Positions 7,186 to 14,063 of a stretch of DNA of 15,027 nucleotides are shown here, piece after piece; the stretch's first letter is position 1; each line of letters starts with the position of its first letter. The translations under genes were made by a program, and so were the position numbers. The stretch lies in the NCBI GenBank assembly GCA_964486145.1, contig CAZAMT010000071.1:1-15027 (forward strand), given 5' to 3'. Source of the stretch: CAZAMT01 sp964486145 (GTDB taxonomy: Bacteria; Bacteroidota; Bacteroidia; Bacteroidales; JAAAOM01). Below the pieces are notes generated by a model. That model was not told where the DNA came from and did no database searches. It worked only from the letters and a program-made list of their open reading frames with translations.

Positions 7186-7662
7186 TTATTTCCCTTTTCG
7201 TTTTTTTCGTTTTGCGCGGTTTACGCGATGACTTACCCAGGCCAGTGCATAATTGATGAATAAAACAAACAATGAAATTGCAATGCCAACAATATACTGT
7301 TGCAAAGCTATGGAAATACCAATACCAGTGGCAAACAGGATGGTAGCCGCTGTTGTCAGGTATTTTATTCTGGATTCCTTTTCAATCTGCAAAACCGTAC
7401 CGGCCCCGATAAAGCTCACTCCTATAACGATGGCCTGAATGATACGAATGGGATCCGTTTCCACTGATTCCTGTAATCCCGGGATATTTTTATAGTGCAA
7501 AATGATTACTTTACCCATCAGTACAAATAGTGCAACGGATCCACCTACAATCATTTGGGTTCTGAACCCTGCCGGTTTATCGGTTCGTTCACGTTCCAGA
7601 CCTACTAACCCCGAAAGGAATGAAGCCAGAATAACATGCCATATAATTTCAAATTCAGTCAT
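7186..7662 (-). CDS. MgtC/SapB family inner-membrane protein
   Basis: This 158-residue membrane protein has the MgtC/SapB N-terminal signature: GLERERTDKPAGFRTQMIVG at 21-40, then IQAIVIGVSFIGAGTVL at 75-91 and LTTAATILFATGIGIS at 102-117. About five membrane segments are visible (roughly 5-21, 35-52, 72-91, 99-117, 121-143), followed by a strongly basic tail (KRKKRKGK). MgtC of Salmonella helps growth at low magnesium and modulates membrane ATPases. Plain MgtC/SapB proteins such as this one, without the C-terminal ACT-like domain of MgtC, are mostly uncharacterised. It is the last gene of the minus-strand operon, starting 5 bp after the aldolase stop, so co-transcription with sugar-phosphate genes is very likely. 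The start at 7662 keeps the first membrane helix. Confidence 0.9.
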   Translation of the reverse strand: MTEFEIIWHVILASFLSGLVGLERERTDKPAGFRTQMIVGGSVALFVLMGKVIILHYKNIPGLQESVETDPIRIIQAIVIGVSFIGAGTVLQIEKESRIKYLTTAATILFATGIGISIALQQYIVGIAISLFVLFINYALAWVSHRVNRAKRKKRKGK

Positions 7663-7667
7663 TTTTT

Positions 7668-8729
7668 TTACGCCATTGTAATATCTTTTGAAAGGTAAAC
7701 ATCCTGAATCAAATGAAATAATTCTACACCTTCTTTCATTGGTCGTTGAAATGCTTTTCTGCCAGAGATTAATCCCCGACCACCAGCTCGCTTGTTCACA
7801 ATGGCCGTTGTAATTGCATCTTTATAATCAGACTGGCCGCTGGATGCACCTCCTGAATTTATCAAACCAATACGCCCGTTATAACAGTTGATTACCTGGT
7901 AACGGCAGAGATCGATCGGATGATTGGAAGATAGTTTATCGTACATGTCCGGATGCGTTTTACCAAATTTCAAAGATTTAAAACCTCCGTTGACATCCGG
8001 GATTTTCTGCTTGATTATATCAGCTTTTATCGTTACCCCGAGGTGATTAGCCTGACCGGTTAAATCGGCTGCAGTATGATAGTCTTCATTCGCGGTTTTA
8101 AATGCCTTGTTTCTTGTATAACACCATAAAATGGTTGCCATTCCATACTCGTGAGCCATTTCAAAACATTCTGCTATTTCCTGAATCTGTCTGTCGGATT
8201 CTTCCGAACCAAAGTAAATGGTGGCGCCAACGGCCGCGGCTCCCAGGTTCCATGCTTCTTCAACTGTGCCAAACAGGATCTGGTCGTAATTATTCGGGTA
8301 GGTCATTAGCTGATTGTGATTTATTTTCACGATAAAAGGGATTTTATGGGCATATTTGCGCGCATAAAGACCTAACCCTCCGAACGTTGTTGCTACGGCA
8401 TTACAGCCTCCTTCCATGGCAAGTTTAATTATGTTTTCAGGGTCAAAATATAACGGATTAGGTGCAAAAGAGCTACCAGCCGTATGTTCAATTCCCTGAT
8501 CCACTGGTAAAATTGATAAATAGCCCGTGCCGCCCAACCTTCCATGATCAAAAATAGAGCGTAAGTTTTTTAAAACCTGTATATTTCTGTCAGAATTTAT
8601 AAATACATCATCCAGGTAATCCGTTTTTGAAGGATCAGAAAGATGCTGTTTATCTACTGTTTTACATTCATGGCCTAATAATTCATCGGCCTCTTCTTTT
8701 TTGAGGTATTCTAAAAAATTTGTATTCAT
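7668..8729 (-). CDS. fbaB: Class I fructose-bisphosphate aldolase (FbaB/DhnA type)
   Basis: This 353-residue cytoplasmic enzyme belongs to the DeoC/FbaB (DhnA) superfamily, which cleaves or forms fructose 1,6-bisphosphate through a Schiff-base lysine without metal. Landmarks are LSILPVDQGIEHTAG near 71-85 (the VDQG-x-E motif of FbaB), GCNAVATTFGGLG at 108-120, PFIVKINHN at 131-139, VTIKADIIKQKIP at 232-244 with Lys240 the likely Schiff-base residue, and the phosphate-binding SGGASSGQSD and GGRGLISGRKAFQRP near 292-330. Length matches E. coli FbaB. It lies 24 bp after the STAS-like gene and 5 bp before the mgtC-like gene, so it is an internal operon gene. Beside a GH65 phosphorylase and a beta-phosphoglucomutase-like HAD, it would process the resulting hexose phosphate, or work in gluconeogenesis. 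Confidence 0.93.
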   Translation of the reverse strand: MNTNFLEYLKKEEADELLGHECKTVDKQHLSDPSKTDYLDDVFINSDRNIQVLKNLRSIFDHGRLGGTGYLSILPVDQGIEHTAGSSFAPNPLYFDPENIIKLAMEGGCNAVATTFGGLGLYARKYAHKIPFIVKINHNQLMTYPNNYDQILFGTVEEAWNLGAAAVGATIYFGSEESDRQIQEIAECFEMAHEYGMATILWCYTRNKAFKTANEDYHTAADLTGQANHLGVTIKADIIKQKIPDVNGGFKSLKFGKTHPDMYDKLSSNHPIDLCRYQVINCYNGRIGLINSGGASSGQSDYKDAITTAIVNKRAGGRGLISGRKAFQRPMKEGVELFHLIQDVYLSKDITMA

Positions 8730-8753
8730 ATCTATAATTTTTGGTTTGTTATA

Positions 8754-9116
8754 TTATGTTTCGTTTTCAATCCAGTTTTTTGCCTGTTCTTTTTGACTAA
8801 AACTAAAAAACCGGATACGTGCTGAATAAAATGTATTTGATGTACTTTCTAAAAGGTTACCCCAGTTATCTTCTCCGATAACAGCAATTTTATCAAAATC
8901 AGCAACATATTTAAAGTAAGTCATTATATCATCCAGGGCAGCTTTTGGTGTGACTCCCTCGATATCATGAAATTCGAGGTACATATTGATATTTGAATGT
9001 TCGTTTCTTTTTTTTTCGATTACCGGGAGAAGGTCATCATAGTCTCTCTTATTAATCTTTCCTTCTATCCGGATTGCCACGAGATTGTTATTTGTATTTT
9101 CAAGGATATTAAACAT
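8754..9116 (-). CDS. SpoIIAA/STAS-like small protein
   Basis: This 120-residue soluble protein fits the SpoIIAA-like (STAS/SEC14-like) family: an N-terminal strand pair (NNLVAIRIEGKINKRDYDDL, residues 10-29), a central strand with LEFHDIEGVTPKAALDD (47-63), then FDKIAVIGEDNWGN (74-87), and the closing IRFFSFSQKEQAKNWIE (101-117), whose FS-x(4)-A-x(2)-W ending is typical. Members are small single-domain proteins, often of unknown job, with possible lipid- or ligand-binding or regulatory roles. It lacks an obvious phosphorylatable serine motif of the anti-anti-sigma type, so a sigma-factor role is not supported. It lies 40 bp after the GH65 gene and 24 bp before the aldolase gene, inside the operon, which suggests a role linked to sugar-phosphate metabolism or its stress control. 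That role is inference only. Confidence 0.8.
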   Translation of the reverse strand: MFNILENTNNNLVAIRIEGKINKRDYDDLLPVIEKKRNEHSNINMYLEFHDIEGVTPKAALDDIMTYFKYVADFDKIAVIGEDNWGNLLESTSNTFYSARIRFFSFSQKEQAKNWIENET

Positions 9117-9156
9117 TTGGTCTGATTATTAAATAGTTATTCGCGTCAATTTTTGT

Positions 9157-11583
9157 TTAATGGCTATTGATAATTTTCACCTCATCTTCAATACTGAACA
9201 TTTTTGATGTATTTTTTTCGAACCTGAATGTTTCACCCCGGATGCCGATTTCCACGGGAGGGGCCCATCCTTTTTCAAACTGTATTTTTATATTATCGTG
9301 ATTGATATACAGGTTAAACCAATGGCTTCTGTACCGGATACTCAAGTTCAGATTTACAATATTTTCAGGTAATTGCGGATCGAGCCAAAGTACATCATCG
9401 TGTATTTCCATTCCTGTATAGCATCTTTGCATCAGGTCAACCGTGCCCGCCATGGCCCCCAGATGAATACCTTCGGGCGTTGTGCCTCCCTGTACATCCT
9501 TAAAATCACTGATAAGCGCCTCCCGAAAGCTTCTCCAGGAATGTTTCCGGTTGATGCTTGCATATACCCATGAATGTACAAGTTTGCTTAAGGTGGAGCC
9601 ATGGGAGGTACGTTCCTGGTAGTAATGGATATTCTTTTCAATATCCTCGAAATCGAACGAATAATCTAACTTTTTAAATATTTTCAGCACTTCATTTGGC
9701 GACAGCAAATAGAATATCATCAAAACATCGGCTTGTTTACTCGCCTTATAGCGGTTAGGGGTATCTCCTTCGCTTTCAAGGATACGATCAAGCCTCATTA
9801 CCTGGCCATACTTGTTGCGATATTTTTCCCATGGAAATTCTTTAAGCTTGTTATATTCATCAAACTGACTGATAATCTTTTGATCATGAAAAGGAATGTA
9901 AATTTTTTCTGTTATTTCTTTCCATTTCTCAATGTCTTCGTCATGGATATCTGACTTGTCAAGGAGCGGCTTTTTTTGCCTGTCACCAAACATTTCAAGG
10001 ATATCGAGCCCGCGTTGGATTACCCATACAGCCATGAAATTGGTGTATGCATTGTTATTTAGTCCAAGTCCTTCTGAATCAGGATATTTAGTGTGATATT
10101 CATCCGGCCCCATCACCCCATGAATTTCGTACCTCGATGTTTGTCTGTTAAATTCAGCAATGGATGACCAAAATTGAGCAATGGACAAAATCATTTCAGC
10201 CCCATAATAAGTTAAAAACTCCATATCTTTAGTTGCCTGATAATATTGCCACACATTGTAAGCGATGGTTATGTTAATATGTCGCTGGCGATGGCTGTTA
10301 TCAGGGATCCAGTTTCCTGATTTCGGATTAAGATGAATCTTCTGGCTTTCTTCGCGTCCGTCACTCCCGCTTTGCCAGGGATACATAGATCCTTTAAAAC
10401 CTTCCTGTTTTGCAGCCTCTCTTGCTTCGTCGATCCTCCGGTAACGATACATGAGTAATGCTTTAACAACATGTGGCTGGTGAAGGTTTAAAAATGGTAA
10501 AATGTACATTTCATCCCAGAAGATATGTCCTCGGTATGCTTCACCATGCCATCCGCGTGACGGTACTCCGATATCCATTTCTGTAGTGTGGTCAGATACG
10601 GTCTGCATGATATGAAAGGTGTGAAGCCTGATTATTTTTTGATCTTCACATTGTTCTTTTACCTTGATTTGTGTATCACACCGCTTCCAGATATTATCCC
10701 AAATCATGGTATGCTTTTTAATAAGTTCATTTATTCTTGGAAGTCTTCGGATGGTTTTTAACCCCTGGTACACAGGTTCACTAATTGCTACGTCCTTTGA
10801 AGTAAAAACAGTTACAACCTTTTCAATCTTAACGGGTTGTAATTTGTTTAGTTGAAAATGCAATACATTGGTTATACTCTTTTCATTTTGATCAAACCCG
10901 GTGGAAACATCCTGCTTTACTTCATTGATAAATACTTCTGTTCGCGCTGTAATGGCCATATCTACATGCGACTGATTGGTTTCAGCCCGTAAACTGATAA
11001 TATTTTTCTCGTGTGTATTTGTGTTTATTACATTTATATGTTCATTGTTTAAGTCGCGGTATCTTTCCACATTGTTGTTGCAAATATCCCCATCAATGCC
11101 CGAATAAATTTGAATAGTTCCCGACCATGATTCAGGAATCAGCGTCCATTCAATACCTGCGACATGCTGGTTTTGCATACTCACGAATTTCCTTGAAATA
11201 ATGGAAGTTTCGTTTTTTTCTTTATCCCTGAATTTCATTTTCCTGATCATAATTCCGGCCTCAATGTTGAGTTCATGGTTGAATTCAAGAATTTCTGTTT
11301 GATCGATATGAAAACGCGGCCCGTTATTGATGCTGAAAGTTAAGGGCAACCAGTTTGGCCAGTTAACCAAATCTTCATTTTCTATCATTTTTCCGGCAAT
11401 CTCGGTTTTCAAACGGTTGTAACCGCCAGCAAGATAATTACCGGGATAATGGGTACCATCATCTTTGGTTTCTTCAAACGCGCCTCTTGATACAATGTAA
11501 CCGTTTCCAAGGGCAAGTAAGGCTTCTCTTCTTGATTGATTTTCAGGCAGGTATTTATCGTAAGCAATTTTCCAGTAACTCAT
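9157..11583 (-). CDS. GH65 glycoside phosphorylase-type enzyme (trehalose/kojibiose/maltose class)
   Basis: This 808-residue cytoplasmic enzyme of family GH65 has the N-terminal beta-sandwich (about 1-280) and the catalytic (alpha/alpha)6 barrel. The general acid is Glu495 in GPDEYH, the residue equivalent to Glu487 of Lactobacillus brevis maltose phosphorylase. Sugar-site landmarks are RGWHGEAYRGHIFWDE at 343-358, KASKQADV at 613-620 and TTPEGIHLGAMAGT at 701-714. The sequence HGSTLSKLVHSW at 661-672 corresponds to the phosphate-binding region, favouring phosphorolysis (beta-glucose 1-phosphate product) over hydrolysis. There is no signal peptide. Its ATG lies 7 bp after the stop of the HAD/trehalose-phosphatase gene. 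The neighbouring beta-phosphoglucomutase-like domain supports a phosphorylase. The exact substrate (trehalose, trehalose 6-phosphate, kojibiose, nigerose or maltose) cannot be fixed from sequence. Confidence 0.9.
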   Translation of the reverse strand: MSYWKIAYDKYLPENQSRREALLALGNGYIVSRGAFEETKDDGTHYPGNYLAGGYNRLKTEIAGKMIENEDLVNWPNWLPLTFSINNGPRFHIDQTEILEFNHELNIEAGIMIRKMKFRDKEKNETSIISRKFVSMQNQHVAGIEWTLIPESWSGTIQIYSGIDGDICNNNVERYRDLNNEHINVINTNTHEKNIISLRAETNQSHVDMAITARTEVFINEVKQDVSTGFDQNEKSITNVLHFQLNKLQPVKIEKVVTVFTSKDVAISEPVYQGLKTIRRLPRINELIKKHTMIWDNIWKRCDTQIKVKEQCEDQKIIRLHTFHIMQTVSDHTTEMDIGVPSRGWHGEAYRGHIFWDEMYILPFLNLHQPHVVKALLMYRYRRIDEAREAAKQEGFKGSMYPWQSGSDGREESQKIHLNPKSGNWIPDNSHRQRHINITIAYNVWQYYQATKDMEFLTYYGAEMILSIAQFWSSIAEFNRQTSRYEIHGVMGPDEYHTKYPDSEGLGLNNNAYTNFMAVWVIQRGLDILEMFGDRQKKPLLDKSDIHDEDIEKWKEITEKIYIPFHDQKIISQFDEYNKLKEFPWEKYRNKYGQVMRLDRILESEGDTPNRYKASKQADVLMIFYLLSPNEVLKIFKKLDYSFDFEDIEKNIHYYQERTSHGSTLSKLVHSWVYASINRKHSWRSFREALISDFKDVQGGTTPEGIHLGAMAGTVDLMQRCYTGMEIHDDVLWLDPQLPENIVNLNLSIRYRSHWFNLYINHDNIKIQFEKGWAPPVEIGIRGETFRFEKNTSKMFSIEDEVKIINSH

Positions 11584-11590
11584 ATATTAT

Positions 11591-13138
11591 CTATTCTTTT
11601 TTCAAATTATTGATTAAATGTTGAATAAACAGCCGTACTTCGTCATGATCTTCGAGGCGGTAAGCTGCTGTTGTTAGTTTATCATGTTCACCGACAAGGA
11701 TTCCAATGCCATCATCGATGATGGCACGAAAGGCGTCTTCATCGGTAACATCATCACCAATGTATATGGGGAGGGTTGTATTTTTGTCAAGACCGAGTTT
11801 ATCCATCAACCAGTAAACTGCTTTACCCTTGTCCCAATGGATGGATGGTTTGATTTCCAGAATTTTTTTACCAGTTCCCAGTTTTAGTTTCCGGTTCTTT
11901 TTTACGATTTCTTCAACCTGGGATTTTACTTTTTCAACATCCGAGGATTCTACATTTCGATAATGCACTGCAATTGCAAATTTTTTTCTGTCAATTTTTG
12001 ACCCTTTTATCGTCTTTTCAAGGGTTTGCTTCAGTTGCTTTTCGATATCATCCAGTAGCGGTAATAAACGTGAGGCTTTTTCATTTTCCATATATACTCC
12101 ATCCGGACCTTCAATATGGTATCCATGACTACCGGCGTAATAAATATTTTTAAGTTGCACCAACTGCTGAATATCTTTCAAATCCCGGCCACTAACTATA
12201 GCCACAGGAAAATGTTGCGTAAGTTGCTTGACGGCTTCTTTCATATCATCGGATAATTTCGCGTCTTCGGGGTGTTTTACAATCGGGGTTAAAGTGCCAT
12301 CGTAATCAAAAAACAGAGCGACTTTCTTGTGTGCGGCCTTGTCGTAAATATCCGGTCGATATGCCATTGCTGATGGCAATTGTTGCGTAAAATAGGGGGA
12401 TTCATAATCACCGCTGTAGATATTTACTTCTTTCAATGATTTTACAACTACATCGGCACCATTTTCCAGTAAATCATGTTTTTCTCCTTTTGGAGAAATG
12501 CCGAAAACCATACTGAAATTTCCTTTGCGACCTGCTTTAACACCTGATATAGCATCTTCAATGACTATTACTTTGGATCGTTCGGTATCTAAGTCGTTTG
12601 CAGCCTGCAGAAAAATATCCGGTTCGGGTTTTCCTTTGATGTTTTTTTCTTCCGAGGTTTTACCGTCAACCCGCGCATCAAATAAATCAAGCACCCCGGC
12701 TTTCATCAAAATGGTACGACAGTTTTTACTGGATGAAATGACGGCTGTTTTTATTCCATGTTCTCTCCAGATTTTTATTTGTTCAATATTTTCAGGAAAG
12801 GTTTGAACACCATCTTTATTGATGATTTCCAAAAACAGATTGTTTTTCATGTTACCAAGTCCGCACACGGTTTCCCGTTCAGGTTTGTCGGTGGGTTTGC
12901 CATAGGGAATATTGATTTTTCTTGATTTCAAGAAGCTTTCAACCCCATCATACCGGGGTTTGCCATCAACGTATTTCAGATAGTCTTGCCGGTTGAATGG
13001 CTCGAAATCTTTCGATTTAGTTTTTAAAAACGCATCAAACATTTGTTTCCATGCTTGCTCATGCACTGTCGCGGTATTTGTTATAACGCCATCCATATCA
13101 AGAATGGCCGCACGGATACCATAAAGTTTTATTTCCAT
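11591..13138 (-). CDS. Fused HAD (beta-phosphoglucomutase-like) and trehalose-6-phosphate phosphatase
   Basis: This 515-residue protein joins two HAD-superfamily enzymes. Residues 1-240 look like beta-phosphoglucomutase: Asp15 and Asp17 in LDMDGVITNT, the VHEQAWK cap segment at 26-32, SSS at 135-137, KGKPEPDIF at 168-176 and IEDAISGV at 193-200. Residues 270-515 are an OtsB-type trehalose phosphatase: Asp278 and Asp280 in FFDYDGTLTP, SGRD at 316-319 and GDDVTDEDAF at 461-470. Both active sites look intact, so it may turn beta-glucose 1-phosphate into glucose 6-phosphate and also dephosphorylate trehalose 6-phosphate. It is the first gene of a five-gene operon, with the GH65 gene 7 bp downstream. 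The same order (HAD, phosphatase, GH65) occurs within one chain in M. tuberculosis OtsB1. No trehalose-6-phosphate synthase (OtsA) is in the window. The ATG at 13136-13138 sits just before the first HAD strand. Confidence 0.92.
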   Translation of the reverse strand: MEIKLYGIRAAILDMDGVITNTATVHEQAWKQMFDAFLKTKSKDFEPFNRQDYLKYVDGKPRYDGVESFLKSRKINIPYGKPTDKPERETVCGLGNMKNNLFLEIINKDGVQTFPENIEQIKIWREHGIKTAVISSSKNCRTILMKAGVLDLFDARVDGKTSEEKNIKGKPEPDIFLQAANDLDTERSKVIVIEDAISGVKAGRKGNFSMVFGISPKGEKHDLLENGADVVVKSLKEVNIYSGDYESPYFTQQLPSAMAYRPDIYDKAAHKKVALFFDYDGTLTPIVKHPEDAKLSDDMKEAVKQLTQHFPVAIVSGRDLKDIQQLVQLKNIYYAGSHGYHIEGPDGVYMENEKASRLLPLLDDIEKQLKQTLEKTIKGSKIDRKKFAIAVHYRNVESSDVEKVKSQVEEIVKKNRKLKLGTGKKILEIKPSIHWDKGKAVYWLMDKLGLDKNTTLPIYIGDDVTDEDAFRAIIDDGIGILVGEHDKLTTAAYRLEDHDEVRLFIQHLINNLKKE

Positions 13139-13404
13139 TTGACTTTTTTTTAAAATGATTACAAAACCATATCATTACAACTGCTGAAACCTCCAAGTGT
13201 TTACCTGCAAATAAATTAAAGTTTCCATTCAATTAATGAATCGGTCAACAAAACAAGGATTATAGACGGGGTGTAGCATCATCTGCTTGCAGTTAACGAA
13301 ATTCCTTATTATTATCGAAACGAACATCAATTTTGGTCATATCTGTTCAGCAGTTTATTTAATCAAATGAACCATTTGTTACCTGTAAGACTCTGTTAGT
13401 GTAA

Positions 13405-13416
13405 ATTTCGCGAAAT
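13405..13416. promoter_or_regulatory. Perfect palindrome, candidate operator
   Basis: ATTTCGCGAAAT is a perfect 12-bp palindrome that ends 16 bp before an exact -7 box (TATTTTTG, 13433-13440). It therefore covers the place where the -33 element of that promoter would be, a classic position for repressor binding. The symmetry is seen directly. The operator role and the regulator are unknown. Confidence 0.35.
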
Positions 13417-13432
13417 GCATAAGTAAATCATC

Positions 13433-13440
13433 TATTTTTG
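13433..13440 (+). promoter_or_regulatory. Candidate -7 box of the small STAS-like gene
   Basis: TATTTTTG matches TAnnTTTG exactly and lies 49 bp upstream of the ATG at 13490. No clean TTTG was found at the -33 spacing (TTTC at 13406-13409 is slightly too far), so the promoter may be weak or activator-dependent. Confidence 0.35.
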
Positions 13441-13489
13441 ATGATTCAAGGATGAACGTGAATTGTTAATAACATTACCTTAGAGAGAA

Positions 13490-13936
13490 ATGGAACAAAA
13501 CCTGAATTATCAAATTTTTCCTGATAAGAAATTGATTGTTGAATATTATTATGGTTCGGTAAGATTGAATGACCTTTTTCTTTATCAGAATAATGTGAGT
13601 TTTGATAAGTATTATAATCCAAATTATAATGTTATTAATGATTATCGTGATGCCAAATTGATACTTAACGAAAAAGATATTGTAAAATACATCAATTTTA
13701 TTAAAACAAGCCCCAAATTGTATGGTTCCCGCAGAATTGCACAGATAACCAATTCACCGGATCAGGTGGTGATTACTACCTTGTTCAATTTACTAAAGAG
13801 CGATTTACCTGTGAAAGTCCATGTGGTAAGCACGCTCGGGGCTGCAATCAATTGGGTAGGCCTGGATTACACCGACAGAGATTTGGTAGAAGCCTGTATT
13901 GTTGGTATTAAATCACAAGTTGCGGCCATCGGTTAA
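13490..13936 (+). CDS. Small cytoplasmic protein, possible STAS/SpoIIAA-like fold
   Basis: This 148-residue soluble protein has no signal peptide or membrane segment and no family I can name with certainty. Its layout parallels the SpoIIAA-like protein encoded at 8754-9116: an opening strand pair (YQIFPDKKLIVEYYYGSV, 7-24), a central VINDYRDAKLILNEKDIVKY (48-67), then RRIAQITNSPDQ (81-92), and a closing VKVHVVSTLGAAINWVG (108-124), whose AINWV ending recalls AKNWI there. A C-terminal extension of about 24 residues follows. This similarity was judged by eye and suggests the same fold, not the same function. The ATG at 13490 follows a purine-rich AGAGAGAA, one of the few Shine-Dalgarno-like leaders here. 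It is divergent from the trehalose/GH65 operon and followed by a transporter gene after 127 bp. Confidence 0.65.
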   Translation: MEQNLNYQIFPDKKLIVEYYYGSVRLNDLFLYQNNVSFDKYYNPNYNVINDYRDAKLILNEKDIVKYINFIKTSPKLYGSRRIAQITNSPDQVVITTLFNLLKSDLPVKVHVVSTLGAAINWVGLDYTDRDLVEACIVGIKSQVAAIG

Positions 13937-13938
13937 CG

Positions 13939-13975
13939 CTGTTAGAAACAGTTGTACTTTATTCCTTTTTAGCTT
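13939..13975 (+). terminator. Weak hairpin plus T-rich tract after the small gene
   Basis: CTGTT-aga-AACAG at 13939-13951, just after the stop, forms a 5-bp hairpin, and the following 20 or so bases are T-rich, including TTTTT at 13966-13970. The stem is short and GC-poor and the T-tract is not adjacent, so termination is only possible. Confidence 0.25.
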
Positions 13976-14036
13976 TTATTTACCTTGTTCCTGTCAGCTA
14001 TTGAGCATTGGCATTCAGCATTCATTTCATTTTCCT

Positions 14037-14044
14037 TAGTTTTG
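14037..14044 (+). promoter_or_regulatory. Candidate -7 box of the EamA transporter gene
   Basis: TAGTTTTG matches TAnnTTTG exactly, and transcription would begin near 14051. With the GTG start at 14064 the leader would be only about 13 nt, while with the ATG at 14103 it would be about 52 nt. No clear -33 TTTG was found at normal spacing. Confidence 0.35.
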
Positions 14045-14063
14045 CAAGCTAAATTATAACCGT

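Larger units (their letters stand above)
13139..13489. other. Divergent intergenic control region
   Basis: This 351-bp AT-rich gap separates the minus-strand trehalose/GH65 operon from the plus-strand STAS-like gene and must hold promoters for both. I saw no coding sequence. Symmetric elements present are ATTCA-attaa-TGAAT at 13227-13241, the small CTGC-tt-GCAG at 13283-13292, and the perfect 12-bp palindrome at 13405-13416. For the minus operon only a near-match to the -7 box was found (TTTATTTG, complement of 13208-13215), with no convincing -33 partner. Confidence 0.5.

Noticed and set aside
11581..11604. Run of six A residues before the stop of the HAD/phosphatase gene, possibly a frameshift site that would fuse it to GH65
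   Set aside because: The GH65 frame is +1 relative to the first gene. A +1 shift meets TAA within three codons and a -1 shift ends at the TGA overlapping the GH65 ATG, so neither makes a fusion.
12498..12806. 102-codon plus-strand open frame inside the HAD/trehalose-phosphatase gene
   Set aside because: Antisense to conserved HAD motifs; no start context, promoter or family signal of its own.
13708..13720. AAGCCCCAAATTG inside the small STAS-like gene, resembling the start of the repeats downstream of recA
   Set aside because: There is no following GGGGC or second hairpin, and the bases encode ordinary residues of the protein; most likely chance.
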